Shown here piece after piece: positions 33,572-42,046 of a stretch of DNA of 44,040 nt; positions within the stretch are counted from its first letter, which is position 1; each line of letters begins with the position of its first letter. Source of the stretch: an uncultured Collinsella sp. (GTDB taxonomy: Bacteria > Actinomycetota > Coriobacteriia > Coriobacteriales > Coriobacteriaceae); NCBI GenBank assembly GCA_902470815.1, contig CABRHS010000017.1:1-44040 (forward strand). The letters run 5' to 3'. The notes under the pieces were generated by a model, which saw only the letters and a list, made by a program, of their open reading frames with translations, did no database searches and had not been told where the DNA came from. A program made the translations under genes and the position numbers.

Positions 33572-34813
33572 TTAGAGGTCCTCGCGCCAGAAAGGCATGC
33601 TCATGCAGCGCGGGCCGCCACGGCCACGGGACAGCTCAGCGGACGGGCAGACCAGAAGATCCAGGCCCTCCTTGTAGAGCACGTCGTTGGTGACGGTGTT
33701 GCGGGCGTACACGCAGATCTTGCCGGGGGCGACGGCCAGCGTGTTGGAACCATCGTTCCACTGCTCGCGAGCAGCAGCGATCGGATCGCCGCCACCGCAG
33801 GGGATCAGCTTGATCTGATCGACGCCAGTGGCGTCCTCGAGGACGTGCTCGAGCGTGTCGACCATTTCCTTGATGTTGACCTCGCCGGGATTCTTGCCCG
33901 GGGTGAGCTCGTACACCTTGAGGGTGCCCATGATGGCCGGATGGATGGTGAACTTATCCACGTCGATCTGGGTGAAGACGGTGTCGAGGTGCATCATGGC
34001 GCGGTTGTTCGGAATGTCGAAGGCGAGGATGCGGTCGACCTTGGAGTCGCTGTTCCAGAAGATGTTCTGGGCCATGACGTCGATGGCGGCAGCCTGGGTG
34101 CGCTGGGAGATGCCGACGGCCAGGGTGTGCTCGTTGATGTTGAGCACGTCGCCACCCTCGGTGTGGTAAGCGGCGTCACGACGGAAGTACAGGGAGACGT
34201 CCTTGTAGTCCGGGTGATACTTGAAGATATACTTGCCGTACAGGGTCTCGCGGTTACGAGTGACGGAGTACATGCGGTTCAGGCAGACGCCGTTGCCGAC
34301 GACCGCGAACGGGTCGCGGGTGAAGTAGAGGTTCGGCATCGGGTCGATGATGAGATCGGACTCGGACTCGGTGTTGACCAGGGAGTCGAGCGTGGTGGAG
34401 CTCACCAGCGGCATCTCGATCTCTGCCTTGGTCAGGCCGGCCATCGTCTTCTTGACGAACTCGAGGTTGTCGGTGATGGAGTCGAGCTTCTCGCGGACGA
34501 CCTTGGGCATCTCCTTGCCCTTGATGCCGGCCTCGGCGATGTACTGATCCAGGAACTCCTGGCGGGCGTCGGGAACGAGGTCGAAGACCTCGGCGACGAG
34601 CTTCTCGAGGTACAGGACCTCGACACCCTGATCGCGGAGGATCTGCGCGAACGCGTCGTGCTCCTCCTGAGCGACCTCGAGGAACGGAACGTCGTCGAAG
34701 AGCAGGCGCTCCAGCTCGAACGGCGGGAGATTCAGGAGCTCCTCACCGGGACGGTGCAGGCAGACCTTCTTGAGCTGCCCGATTTCGCTCGGGACGTGCA
34801 AGCCTTTCGTCAT
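33572..34813 (-). CDS. arcA: Arginine deiminase
   Basis: A 413-residue enzyme hydrolysing arginine to citrulline and ammonia, the first step of the deiminase pathway. It has the guanidine-modifying fold. Motifs include GQLKKVCLHRPGEE, DPMPNLYFTRDPFAVVGNG, the catalytic HTEGGDVL histidine and the nucleophile Cys403 in GGPRCMSMPFWRED. Length and residues are normal. The ATG at 34813 has AGGAGG two bases upstream, close but strong. It leads the cluster arcA-argF-yfcC. A likely ArgR-type operator lies 257 bases upstream. Function: energy from arginine, ammonia against acid stress. Confidence 0.97.
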   Translation of the reverse strand: MTKGLHVPSEIGQLKKVCLHRPGEELLNLPPFELERLLFDDVPFLEVAQEEHDAFAQILRDQGVEVLYLEKLVAEVFDLVPDARQEFLDQYIAEAGIKGKEMPKVVREKLDSITDNLEFVKKTMAGLTKAEIEMPLVSSTTLDSLVNTESESDLIIDPMPNLYFTRDPFAVVGNGVCLNRMYSVTRNRETLYGKYIFKYHPDYKDVSLYFRRDAAYHTEGGDVLNINEHTLAVGISQRTQAAAIDVMAQNIFWNSDSKVDRILAFDIPNNRAMMHLDTVFTQIDVDKFTIHPAIMGTLKVYELTPGKNPGEVNIKEMVDTLEHVLEDATGVDQIKLIPCGGGDPIAAAREQWNDGSNTLAVAPGKICVYARNTVTNDVLYKEGLDLLVCPSAELSRGRGGPRCMSMPFWREDL

Positions 34814-35366
34814 TGCCTCCTACCTTTCTTGTCTGGGGCCGCAGCGCGGTCCCGCTTTAAGCCCCTTGCGGGGCTCCGTTCAACACTTACCGTTATATCC
34901 AATTTCCCCCTCGATGTTTCCGTCACCGCCCAACGGTCGATATTGTGTCGGGAGCGGTATATCTGCTTTATCCCCGCAGGTCGATACTTTTTTGAGATAA
35001 AGCGTTTGACATGGGGGAATAGCAGCGTACGAGCTGTGCACACGATGGGATAAACGTATAAAAAGATGCTTGAATCTGAATAAGATTCAATCCGTCCTGC
35101 ATAATCTAGACAAGCTCAAACGGTCTGTGACCAGTCTGTTCGATATACAGACACCCATTGCCTTTATTCATTCTTATGGAAAAACCGGCCGTTCATGGCG
35201 TCTATGCAACCGCCCGCGCACTTTTTTGTGCAATCTTTTCCAAATCGCCCGTGGACGGGCGCATGTGCGCGAAACGTGCCACCGCGCGACGAGCGCCATG
35301 CGGGCCCTCCCATCCGGTATCATATGTGAGATTCCGCGTCTTAGACGCCCGTCCGTTCACGAGCCG
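34814..35366. promoter_or_regulatory. Regulatory region between arcA and the WecA-like gene
   Basis: This 553-base divergent gap is AT-richer than its surroundings and has no convincing gene; an open frame from 35070 on the plus strand shows no SD and no domain. A 21-base palindrome at 35070-35090 is listed separately. A possible arcA promoter is TTGAAC (34883-34878) with TTAAAG 17 bases on; its spacer is a GC hairpin (34860-34875). TTGACA at 35006 on the plus strand has no good -10. TATCAT at 35318 is a possible -10 for the plus-strand gene. GTCTGT and ACAGAC (35134-35152) form a small inverted repeat. Confidence 0.4.
35070..35090. promoter_or_regulatory. ArgR-like palindrome upstream of arcA
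   Basis: Eight-base arms TTGAATCT and AGATTCAA flank GAATA, a perfect inverted repeat. A second copy of the half-site is nested inside, so TGAAT at 35077 and ATTCA at 35085 are separated by three bases. The half-sites equal those of the ARG box (TGAAT and ATTCA), although the spacing differs by one. An arginine repressor as binder is inference from the position upstream of arcA. Confidence 0.5.
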
Positions 35367-36632
35367 ATGGTGGTGCACCACATGGAACAAGCGATGCCAT
35401 ACCTCATGGTGGCTGCCGCGGCCTTCCTTACCACTTACCTATGCGTTCCGATCGCGAAGAAGCTCGCGCACGCATGGGGTGCCATCGACTACCCCTCCAA
35501 GCGCCGCATTAACATAGCCCCCATTCCGCGCCTGGGCGGTGTCGCCATCTTCGCGGGCCTCTGCATGGCCCTCATCGTCGAGATCGCCGGCATCAAGTTG
35601 CTCGGCTGGCCGCCCATCCTCATCCCCCACCCCAGCATGAGCATCAACTACCCGCTGCTCGGCGTGGCGTTCCTCGTCATCGTGGCGACCGGCGGCATAG
35701 ATGATGTCCACTCGCTCACCCCGAGGAAGAAGCTCCTCGGCCAGATCGTCGCCGCGTGCATCGCCGCCGCAGCCGGTCTGCTCATCGGCCGGATCGCGAA
35801 CCCCTTCGCCCCGGGGACCGAGATCGAGCTGGGCGTCGTCGCCTACCCCATCACGGTGATCTACCTGGTGGCGTTCACCAACATCATCAACCTCATCGAC
35901 GGGCTCGACGGGCTCGCCGCGGGCATCTCGGGCATCGCGTCGCTCTCCATGTTCTCCTTCGCCATGCTCTCCGGGCGCCTGGACGCCGCGGCGCTCTCGA
36001 TCGCGCTTTTCGGCTCCTGCCTCGCGTTCCTGCGCTACAACTTCTACCCCGCGTCCATCTTCATGGGCGACTCCGGGTCGCTCCTGCTCGGATTCGGACT
36101 TGGCACCATTTCGCTTCTCAACGTGAGCCGTACCGCAGCGCTCACCTCGCTCATCATCCCCCTCATCGTCGCGGGCGTGCCCATCCTCGACACGCTCTCG
36201 GCCATCGTGCGCCGCCAGCGCGCCCACGTGAGCATCGGGCAGGCGGATACGGGGCACATCCACCATCGCCTCATCCAGGAGGGCTACGACCAGCGACAGG
36301 CGGTTTTGCTCATCTACGCATGGTGCCTGCTGCTCTCGCTCGGCGCCGTCATCATCAATCAGGTCTCGGTTGGGCCGCGCATCGCGATCTTCCTGGTGCT
36401 CCTGGCCCTTTCCGCCCTGTTCGCAGCTCGCCTGCACCTCTTTGAGCCCGTGCTGCGCCACCATTACAACCCCAAGACCCAGCGCGATGAGATCGTATCG
36501 CCCGAGGACCCGGCCTTCGCCGTCGAGGAACGAGCCGCCGCGGAAGCCCATGAGGAGCGCATCGAGCGCCTTGAGGAGCTGCTCCCCGGCAAGGGGCCGC
36601 GCCGAGATCGTCGCGGAGAAGCCGGGGACTGA
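35367..36632 (+). CDS. WecA/TagO-type undecaprenyl-phosphate sugar-1-phosphate transferase
   Basis: A membrane transferase of about 420 residues in the MraY/WecA superfamily. It is expected to load GlcNAc-1-phosphate on undecaprenyl phosphate for teichoic-acid-like or other cell-surface glycans. About eleven helices are visible. Key loops are YPSKRRINIAPIPRLGG, TGGIDDVHSLTPRKKLLGQ, NLIDGLDGLAAG, FMGDSGSLLLGF and GHIHHRLIQEGYDQRQAV, the WecA-type signature. The C-terminus is a charged helix (ERAAAEAHEERIERLEELLP). The start is uncertain: ATG at 35367, GTG at 35370 and ATG at 35382 are all weakly supported, and none has a strong SD. Confidence 0.9.
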   Translation: MVVHHMEQAMPYLMVAAAAFLTTYLCVPIAKKLAHAWGAIDYPSKRRINIAPIPRLGGVAIFAGLCMALIVEIAGIKLLGWPPILIPHPSMSINYPLLGVAFLVIVATGGIDDVHSLTPRKKLLGQIVAACIAAAAGLLIGRIANPFAPGTEIELGVVAYPITVIYLVAFTNIINLIDGLDGLAAGISGIASLSMFSFAMLSGRLDAAALSIALFGSCLAFLRYNFYPASIFMGDSGSLLLGFGLGTISLLNVSRTAALTSLIIPLIVAGVPILDTLSAIVRRQRAHVSIGQADTGHIHHRLIQEGYDQRQAVLLIYAWCLLLSLGAVIINQVSVGPRIAIFLVLLALSALFAARLHLFEPVLRHHYNPKTQRDEIVSPEDPAFAVEERAAAEAHEERIERLEELLPGKGPRRDRRGEAGD

Positions 36633-36658
36633 CCCGCACCTCCATCGCGATTCGGATG

Positions 36659-36687
36659 CTGACGAAGCCCGCCCCGTGACGTATCAT
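36659..36687 (+). promoter_or_regulatory. Probable trpS promoter
   Basis: CTGACG (36659-36664), a 17-base spacer and TATCAT (36682-36687) make a good promoter match, about 70 bases before the trpS start. No Trp leader or T-box features were found in the short leader. Confidence 0.55.
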
Positions 36688-36757
36688 CTGGCCCGGACAA
36701 CCCGAACCGGCGACCCTTCCACCCCAAGCCATCACCCACCCGAGCAAAGGAGAGACC

Positions 36758-37807
36758 ATGCCCAACGAGCTCAGCTACGAGGTCAGCCTCGAGCGCAGCA
36801 ACCAGATCCGCGCCGACCTGCCGCAGCACCCCGAGAAATACACCATGCTCACCGGCGACCGCCCCACCGGCCGCCTGCACCTGGGCCACTACTTCGGCAC
36901 GCTCAAGAGCCGTGTGGAGCTGCAGGAGCTGGGCGTGCACACCAACGTGCTCATCGCCGATTACCAGGTCATCACCGACCGCGACAGCACCGACAACATC
37001 CAGGACAACGTCTACAACATGGTCATCGACTACCTGGCCTGCGGCCTGGACCCCGACAAGACCATGATCTACACGCACTCCTCCGTGCCCGCGTGCAACC
37101 AGCTCATGCTGCCGTTCCTGTCGCTCGTGAGCGAGGCGCTGCTGCAGCGCAACCCCACGGTCAAGGCGGAGATGGAGGCCAGCGGCCACGAGCTCACCGG
37201 CCTGTTGCTCACCTACCCCGTGCACCAGGCCTGCGACATCCTGTTCTGCAAGGGCAACGTGGTGCCCGTCGGTCGCGACCAGCTGCCGCACATCGAGCTC
37301 ACCCGCACGATCGCCCGCAAGTTCAACAACCGTTACGGTGACGTCTTCCCCGAGGTCGACGCCCTGCTGTCCGATACCCCGCTGCTTCCCGGCCTGGACG
37401 GGCGCAAGATGAGCAAGTCCTACGGCAACGCCATCAACATCTCGATGACCGCCGAGGAGACCGCCAAGCGCATCAAGAAGAGCCAGACCGACGGCGAGCG
37501 CATGATCACGTTCGACCCGGAAGGCCGTCCTGGTGTGTCCGGCCTGCTTTCCACGGCCGCGATCTGCACCGGCCGCTCCGAGGTCGAGATTGCCGAGGAG
37601 ATCGGCATGGGCGGCTCCGGCCAGCTCAAGAAGTACGTCACCGAGAGCGTGAACGAGTACTTCGCCCCCATCCGCGCCCGCCGCGAGGAACTACTGCAGG
37701 ACATGGACTACGTCAAGGACGTCCTGCGCGAGGGCAATCGCCGCGCCAACGAGGTCGCCGAGGCGACGCTCGCCGAGGTGCGCGAAGCCATGGGAATGGT
37801 GTACTAA
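36758..37807 (+). CDS. trpS: Tryptophanyl-tRNA synthetase
   Basis: A 349-residue class I aminoacyl-tRNA synthetase charging tRNA-Trp. The HIGH motif appears as HLGH (41-44, in DRPTGRLHLGHYFG) and KMSKS is at 217-221 (DGRKMSKSYGN). DYQVITDRD and YPVHQACDILFCKG line the tryptophan and ATP pockets. The ATG at 36758 has AAAGGAGA upstream. It is of the lineage typical of Firmicutes and Actinobacteria. A strong terminator follows at 37889. Confidence 0.97.
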   Translation: MPNELSYEVSLERSNQIRADLPQHPEKYTMLTGDRPTGRLHLGHYFGTLKSRVELQELGVHTNVLIADYQVITDRDSTDNIQDNVYNMVIDYLACGLDPDKTMIYTHSSVPACNQLMLPFLSLVSEALLQRNPTVKAEMEASGHELTGLLLTYPVHQACDILFCKGNVVPVGRDQLPHIELTRTIARKFNNRYGDVFPEVDALLSDTPLLPGLDGRKMSKSYGNAINISMTAEETAKRIKKSQTDGERMITFDPEGRPGVSGLLSTAAICTGRSEVEIAEEIGMGGSGQLKKYVTESVNEYFAPIRARREELLQDMDYVKDVLREGNRRANEVAEATLAEVREAMGMVY

Positions 37808-37888
37808 GCCATCCCGCCCGCCGATGCAGGCGGCTGTGCTCGCCGGCGCCGTCATGCCAAGGCGACTCAATCAACATAGCCGCGACTC

Positions 37889-37926
37889 AACGAGGTGGGT
37901 GATAATAAACCCGCCTCGTTTTCTTT
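37889..37926 (+). terminator. Terminator after trpS
   Basis: A 12-bp stem (37889-37900 with 37909-37920, one G-T pair, loop GATAATAA) is followed by TTCTTT. It lies 82 bases past the trpS stop and 20 bases before the HAD gene, which therefore needs its own start of transcription or read-through. Confidence 0.85.
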
Positions 37927-37945
37927 ACGTTGTTTGGGAGACCGC

Positions 37946-38776
37946 ATGTACAGACTTGTCGTAAGCGATATGGACGAGACGTTCCTGGACGCCAACCACG
38001 CCATCCCCCCGGCGAACCTGCGCGCATTGCGCCGCATGAGGGAGCTCGGCGTGCTGTTCGTCCCATCGAGCGGACGCTGGTACTCCTCGATCATGGACAA
38101 TTTCACCGGCGAGGCACGCGAGCTCATAGAGGGTGGATACGTCCTCTCGTACAACGGTGGCTTCATCAACCGCACGGGCGACCCCACCCCCCTCACCACC
38201 TGCGGGCTTTCCGGCGAATGCGCGAACGCGATCTATGCCAAGGGGCTTGATTTGGGGCTGTGCATGCACATCAATGTCGCCGACGGCCACGTGTTCGTGA
38301 ATGACGCGCCCGCACGGGAGCGCGACTATCTGAAATCGATCACCGGAGTCACTCATTTTCGCGGATCCGACCATCCCGACCTCTCATTCCTGGAGGAGCG
38401 CGGCATCGTGAAGATCTTGTATGTGGACTGGGACTTCGATGCGCTGCAGGAGCTCGGTCACGAGCTCGCACCCATGGCCGGACGTCTTGGGGTGGAGATA
38501 ACCTTCTCCTCTAGGCGCTATCTGGAATTCATGCCGGCGGGCGTGGACAAGGGCACGGGCCTGGTGCGGCTCGCGAAGATGCTCGACATCCCGATGTCGC
38601 AGGTCATCGCCGTGGGAGACTCCGCAAACGACCTCCCCATGATCAAGGCGGCGGGACTGGGCATCGGCGTCGCGAACGTCACCGACGACGTGCGCCCGTA
38701 TTGCGATGTGGTCCTTGAGACCGCGGGAGCCGACGGGGCGTTCAACGAGCTCGTTGAGAGATTCCTCGAACCATAG
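37946..38776 (+). CDS. HAD superfamily hydrolase, Cof type
   Basis: A 276-residue haloacid-dehalogenase-fold phosphatase of the Cof/IIB class. Motif I is VVSDMDETFLD, where the nucleophile and acid aspartates are kept but the usual DGT is DET. Motif II is the serine in VPSSGRWY, and motif IV is GDSANDLPMIKAAGLGIGVAN. A large cap domain lies between. Such enzymes remove phosphate from sugar phosphates, nucleotides or cofactors; the substrate is unknown. The ATG at 37946 has GGGAG five bases upstream. Confidence 0.9.
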   Translation: MYRLVVSDMDETFLDANHAIPPANLRALRRMRELGVLFVPSSGRWYSSIMDNFTGEARELIEGGYVLSYNGGFINRTGDPTPLTTCGLSGECANAIYAKGLDLGLCMHINVADGHVFVNDAPARERDYLKSITGVTHFRGSDHPDLSFLEERGIVKILYVDWDFDALQELGHELAPMAGRLGVEITFSSRRYLEFMPAGVDKGTGLVRLAKMLDIPMSQVIAVGDSANDLPMIKAAGLGIGVANVTDDVRPYCDVVLETAGADGAFNELVERFLEP

Positions 38777-38833
38777 CGCTCGCAACCATGGCGTCCTCCA
38801 TTTTGTAAACCTCGGTTAACTTATGGAGAGACT

Positions 38834-38923
38834 ATGTATGCGTCGCTACCGGAGGAGCATATACCTAAATTAGCTATAGTTAACTCAACGAAGGCACAGG
38901 CGAACAAAGGACCTTCGGTGTGA
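38834..38923 (+). CDS. Possible 29-residue small ORF in a leader or small RNA
   Basis: An ATG at 38834 with GGAG five bases upstream opens a 29-codon frame ending at 38923. Its product starts MYASLPEEHIPKLAIVNS; no family is recognised. The stretch 38800-38900 is clearly AT-richer than the rest of the window. It is followed by two hairpins and a strong terminator just before the MGMT gene, so it could be a leader peptide, part of a small RNA, or chance. Codon use is not decisive at this length. Confidence 0.25.
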   Translation: MYASLPEEHIPKLAIVNSTKAQANKGPSV

Positions 38924-38961
38924 TTGTTGCGTTCCTCCTCCCCTCGCGCAACATCCTCTTC

Positions 38962-39000
38962 GAAAAGCGCCCCCACGCGTACGGGGCGCTTTTCTTGTCT
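38962..39000 (+). terminator. Strong terminator upstream of the MGMT-family gene
   Basis: A perfect 12-bp stem (38962-38973 with 38983-38994) is followed by TTGTCT after the stem's own TTTTC end. It lies 186 bases past the HAD stop and 35 bases before the next start. A 7-bp hairpin (38925-38931 with 38947-38953) precedes it. It may end a small RNA or act as an attenuator. Confidence 0.75.
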
Positions 39001-39034
39001 ACAATGACTGCGAGATCGAAGATGGGAGGGCCGC

Positions 39035-39367
39035 GTGGACGAACGCTCGACGGACGGGTTTTTCAATCGCGTATACGACATGGTGCGCCAGGTGCCCCGC
39101 GGCATGGTGGCCACATACGGGCAGATCGCCAAACTCGTGGACGAGCCGCGGCGAGCGCGATACGTGGGATACGCGCTGCACGTCAATCCCGAACCCGGGG
39201 ACATACCTTGTCACCGAATCGTATTCGCAGATGGGCGCCTGGCGGAGGGCTTCGCCTTTGGAGGGCTCGAGGCACAACGCGCCCTGCTCGAGGCCGAAGG
39301 CGTCGGGTTTCTCGCGGACGGACGCGTTGACCTTGAGGCGTTTCGCTGGCCCGCGGGCCTGACATGA
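39035..39367 (+). CDS. MGMT family (alkylguanine alkyltransferase-like) protein
   Basis: A 110-residue DNA repair protein consisting only of the DNA-binding/alkyl-acceptor domain of the Ogt/Ada family. The active-site segment reads GDIPCHRIVFADGRLAEG, so the acceptor cysteine is present (PCHR), unlike Atl-type proteins that carry Trp. The helix-turn-helix with VPRGMVATYGQIAKLV and the RYVGYALHVNP region fit the family. The start is GTG at 39035 with GGGAGG five bases upstream. The N-terminal ribonuclease-like domain of full Ogt is missing, so direct alkyl removal is likely but not certain. Confidence 0.85.
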   Translation: MDERSTDGFFNRVYDMVRQVPRGMVATYGQIAKLVDEPRRARYVGYALHVNPEPGDIPCHRIVFADGRLAEGFAFGGLEAQRALLEAEGVGFLADGRVDLEAFRWPAGLT

Positions 39368-39423
39368 CAAGGGACGCCCATAGCGCCCCTTTTCGCATTT
39401 GAATCTTTGGCAGACGAGCCCGC

Positions 39424-40518
39424 TCAGACGGTCGCCTCGAGCGCATCCTCCGCACGATCGACCGTGCTTCTGGCCTTGGCGCCCTGTTTGAACCATGAGC
39501 GCAGGTCATCGAGCGTGCTCCCCGCCGCATACACCTTGAACTTGCGACCGCCCTTCGTGGTCACCGTGCAGCGGTCGCCACTCTCGCTGTCCTCGTGCGC
39601 CGTGACCTTCTTGAGGTAATCGCGGCGGAACGCCACGACGCGGGCATTGCTGATCTCGATGAACCAATCGTCGTCGACAAGCGAAGTACCCGTGGCACCA
39701 CGGACCGCCATCTCCTCGGCGAAGGAGAAACCGAGTTCGCGCTCCTGCCTGCCGATCTCGAGGATGCCGCGGGCGGGCATGCTGAGCATGAGCAGGGGCA
39801 GGAGTCCCCCTATGAACAGGAAGAGGAACGGGACGAGCAAGAGCAGACGAGCGCCGGCATCGGTGAAAACAGCCATGAAGGCGATCACGAGCGAGAAGAC
39901 GAGTGCCATGCCGTTGAAAACAATCGTCAACGGCTTGATGGCAGACCAACACAGGCCCGCCTTGGTCATGGGGCCGTCGACAGCGTCCGAGATCTCGATG
40001 CCCTCTTCCTCCAGACGGTCGAGGAGGTTGAGTGAGCACACCCCCTCAAGGCTTATCGAGCAGAACTTTCGATCGCCCTCGAACAGGTCGATCCTCATCA
40101 TCTGCGTGTGAAGCGTTGCACGGGTGATGTTGCCGAACGTCGACTCCCTGCGGACGCCAAAAGCGTTACGCGAGAGAATTCGCTCACCGTCCACGTCGAT
40201 GCGCGGGATGCTCAGCAGGGCCCAGATGGCCATGCCCGCAAGTGCCATGGCGTGGCCGAACCACACAAGCTCGTGGTCCCACTCGCCCAGCGAAACGCCC
40301 TGCCAGACGTAAACACCCAACATGAGCAGCTCGAACGCGACCGCGCAGCAGGCGATGATCGTGCGGATGGCAGCGGGCATGCGCACCGTGAAGCAATCGA
40401 GGCTGTCCGTCGCCTCACTGCGCTCGCGCGCGCCGCGACGGGCGACCCATGCAGTGAGCGGGCCGACGATGAAGACCACCATCGCCACGCGCAGGAACGA
40501 TTCGAGCATGTCGCCCAT
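39424..40518 (-). CDS. Membrane protein with PH-like modules, unknown function
   Basis: A protein of about 364 residues that I do not recognise as a named family. It has a helix near the start (FLRVAMVVFIVGPLTAWVA), two more at about 55-110, then a soluble module (IDVDGERILSRNAFGVRRES and GNITRATLHTQMMRIDLFEG) that resembles a bacterial PH-like domain. Two further helices follow (IVFNGMALVFSLVIAFMAVF and LLLLVPFLFLFIGGLLPLLM), then a second PH-like module (DDWFIEISNARVVAFRRDYL). The start is taken at the ATG at 40518 with GGTGG five bases upstream; an ATG four codons earlier is possible. It lies alone between the MGMT gene and the pump. Confidence 0.7.
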   Translation of the reverse strand: MGDMLESFLRVAMVVFIVGPLTAWVARRGARERSEATDSLDCFTVRMPAAIRTIIACCAVAFELLMLGVYVWQGVSLGEWDHELVWFGHAMALAGMAIWALLSIPRIDVDGERILSRNAFGVRRESTFGNITRATLHTQMMRIDLFEGDRKFCSISLEGVCSLNLLDRLEEEGIEISDAVDGPMTKAGLCWSAIKPLTIVFNGMALVFSLVIAFMAVFTDAGARLLLLVPFLFLFIGGLLPLLMLSMPARGILEIGRQERELGFSFAEEMAVRGATGTSLVDDDWFIEISNARVVAFRRDYLKKVTAHEDSESGDRCTVTTKGGRKFKVYAAGSTLDDLRSWFKQGAKARSTVDRAEDALEATV

Positions 40519-40686
40519 ATTAACCACCATCCCAGTAGAAAACGTGAATTTGGGAGACTATAGCAGAGCGAAGCGATCTGCACGGCATCGTCCGGGTGTT
40601 TTCGGCATACGGTGGAAACCAGCGGCAGCATCTCGAACGCTCGCCGACTCGATGATGGCCATGGACTCGACGCCGCGAGAATAAGC

Positions 40687-40720
40687 GGCCAACGGCGCCC
40701 TCGCGGGCACGCCGTCGGCC
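40687..40720 (-). terminator. Hairpin downstream of the Mef-like pump
   Basis: GGCCAACGGCG (40687-40697) pairs with CGCCGTCGGCC (40710-40720) with one mismatch. On the minus strand GCTTATTCTC follows, a weak T tract. It lies about 60 bases past the pump stop. The rest of 40519-40779 has no gene I can support. Confidence 0.5.
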
Positions 40721-40779
40721 GTCCTTCGCATCGCAACGACCATGCTAGCCGCTTGGGGCGGGTCGCCCATCCAAAAGCG

Positions 40780-42030
40780 CTACCCGATCTTCCTGATGCT
40801 CGGTATCGTCCAGGTGATACCCGCAAGGATCACCATCGCAGCGCCGATGAGCACGAAGCACGCGCTCACGCCGATGGCGTCGGCGAACAGGGTCGACGCG
40901 ACGAGCCCCACGGGCATGGCCCAGCTGCAAACCGCCCCGTAAAGGCCGAAGACGCGCCCCATGCACTCGGGATCGATGCGCTCCTGCATGAGCGCCATCT
41001 GCGGGGCGCTGTACAGCGGACTCGACAGCCCCATCGCGAACGTGAGGCCCAAAAACACGACGAGGGCCGAGGGCGGCACGAGACCGCTCGCGAGCGTGGC
41101 CGCGCCGAAGAGCGCGATTGCGAGCGCGCACGAGAGCGCGTGGTTCCTGAGGCCGCCCGTCACCCCAATCCAGCCGCTCGCCGCGATCATTCCGACCGAG
41201 AACGCGATCTCGGCGATAGCCGACTGCGTGGTGGTGCCGCCGAAATGGTCGAACACCATGAGCGGGAACAGCGCGGAGATAGGCGAGAACAGCACGGAGA
41301 ACGCAAATCCGATCCAGAGCATGGCGAACAGCCCGCGATGGCGCTTGAGCTCGCGGAAACCGTCGGCCGTCTCCGAGAGGAACGCCCGCACCGCACGGCG
41401 CGACGCCTCGGCGTTCTCCTCGAGTGCATGGCGCTCGGGCACTGGCGTCTTTATACCGGAGACCGCGACCGCGATGCTCGCGAGCACCGCGCCGGCGACA
41501 TCGAGCGCGATCATGAAGGTCAGGCCGAACGCCGGATAGATGACTGCCGCGATTGCGTTGCCGATGATGTAGCTGCCCGACTGCATGAACTGGAGCATGC
41601 CCGCCAGCTTTCCGAGCGCCTCGGGCGGGGCCATAAGCGGCGTGAGCGCGTTGAACGCAGGCGTGTGGAGCGTGCTACCTAGGGCGCGAACGAACAGCAC
41701 CGCCGCCACGGCAGTGACGGAGAGATCGCCGCGTAGCGATCCGAAGACGAGCGTGAGACTCACGGCGGCTATGAAGAGGTCCGCGCCGATCATGAGCCGC
41801 TTGATGGACGTGCGGTCCACGATGGTGCCCGCGAAGGCGCCGAGGAGCGCCATGGGCAAGAAGGCCGCCAGGCTCACGAACGACAGGGCGCTCGCGGAGC
41901 CGGTGGTGAGGGTGACGTGCCAGATGAGGCCCATCTGCAAGATGGAGCTCGTGAGCACGGAGAAGAACTCGCCGATCCAGACGATGGCGAGCGAGCGCTT
42001 CCAGGAAGCGCGGGGATTCGGTTGTGTCAT
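40780..42030 (-). CDS. Mef-like MFS efflux transporter
   Basis: A 416-residue major facilitator with about twelve helices. From memory it aligns along its length with the streptococcal macrolide pump Mef(A/E): WKRSLAIVWIGEFFSVLTSS, ILQMGLIWHVTLTTGSA, FLPMALLGAFAGTIVDR, KRLMIGADLFIAA, RALGSTLHTPAFNALTPL and AMPVGLVASTLFADAIGV all have close counterparts there. The ATG at 42030 has AAAGGA seven bases upstream. Upstream lie a leader peptide ORF and alternative hairpins, as in inducible macrolide genes. No msr(D)-type ABC-F gene follows, unlike in mef-msr elements. Composition matches the neighbours, so recent transfer is not evident. The substrate is inferred, not shown. Confidence 0.9.
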   Translation of the reverse strand: MTQPNPRASWKRSLAIVWIGEFFSVLTSSILQMGLIWHVTLTTGSASALSFVSLAAFLPMALLGAFAGTIVDRTSIKRLMIGADLFIAAVSLTLVFGSLRGDLSVTAVAAVLFVRALGSTLHTPAFNALTPLMAPPEALGKLAGMLQFMQSGSYIIGNAIAAVIYPAFGLTFMIALDVAGAVLASIAVAVSGIKTPVPERHALEENAEASRRAVRAFLSETADGFRELKRHRGLFAMLWIGFAFSVLFSPISALFPLMVFDHFGGTTTQSAIAEIAFSVGMIAASGWIGVTGGLRNHALSCALAIALFGAATLASGLVPPSALVVFLGLTFAMGLSSPLYSAPQMALMQERIDPECMGRVFGLYGAVCSWAMPVGLVASTLFADAIGVSACFVLIGAAMVILAGITWTIPSIRKIG

Positions 42031-42046
42031 GGAATAATCCTTTGTT

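Noticed and set aside
35070..35366. N-terminal extension of the WecA-like protein by about 99 residues
   Set aside because: No SD at 35070, AT-rich sequence, no membrane or domain features, and it would cover the palindromic operator. A start near 35367-35382 gives normal family length.
38889..38953. A known riboswitch class before the MGMT gene
   Set aside because: I compared it by eye with my memory of cyclic-di-GMP, fluoride, SAM and other cores and found no full match. It is listed only as an unexplained leader.
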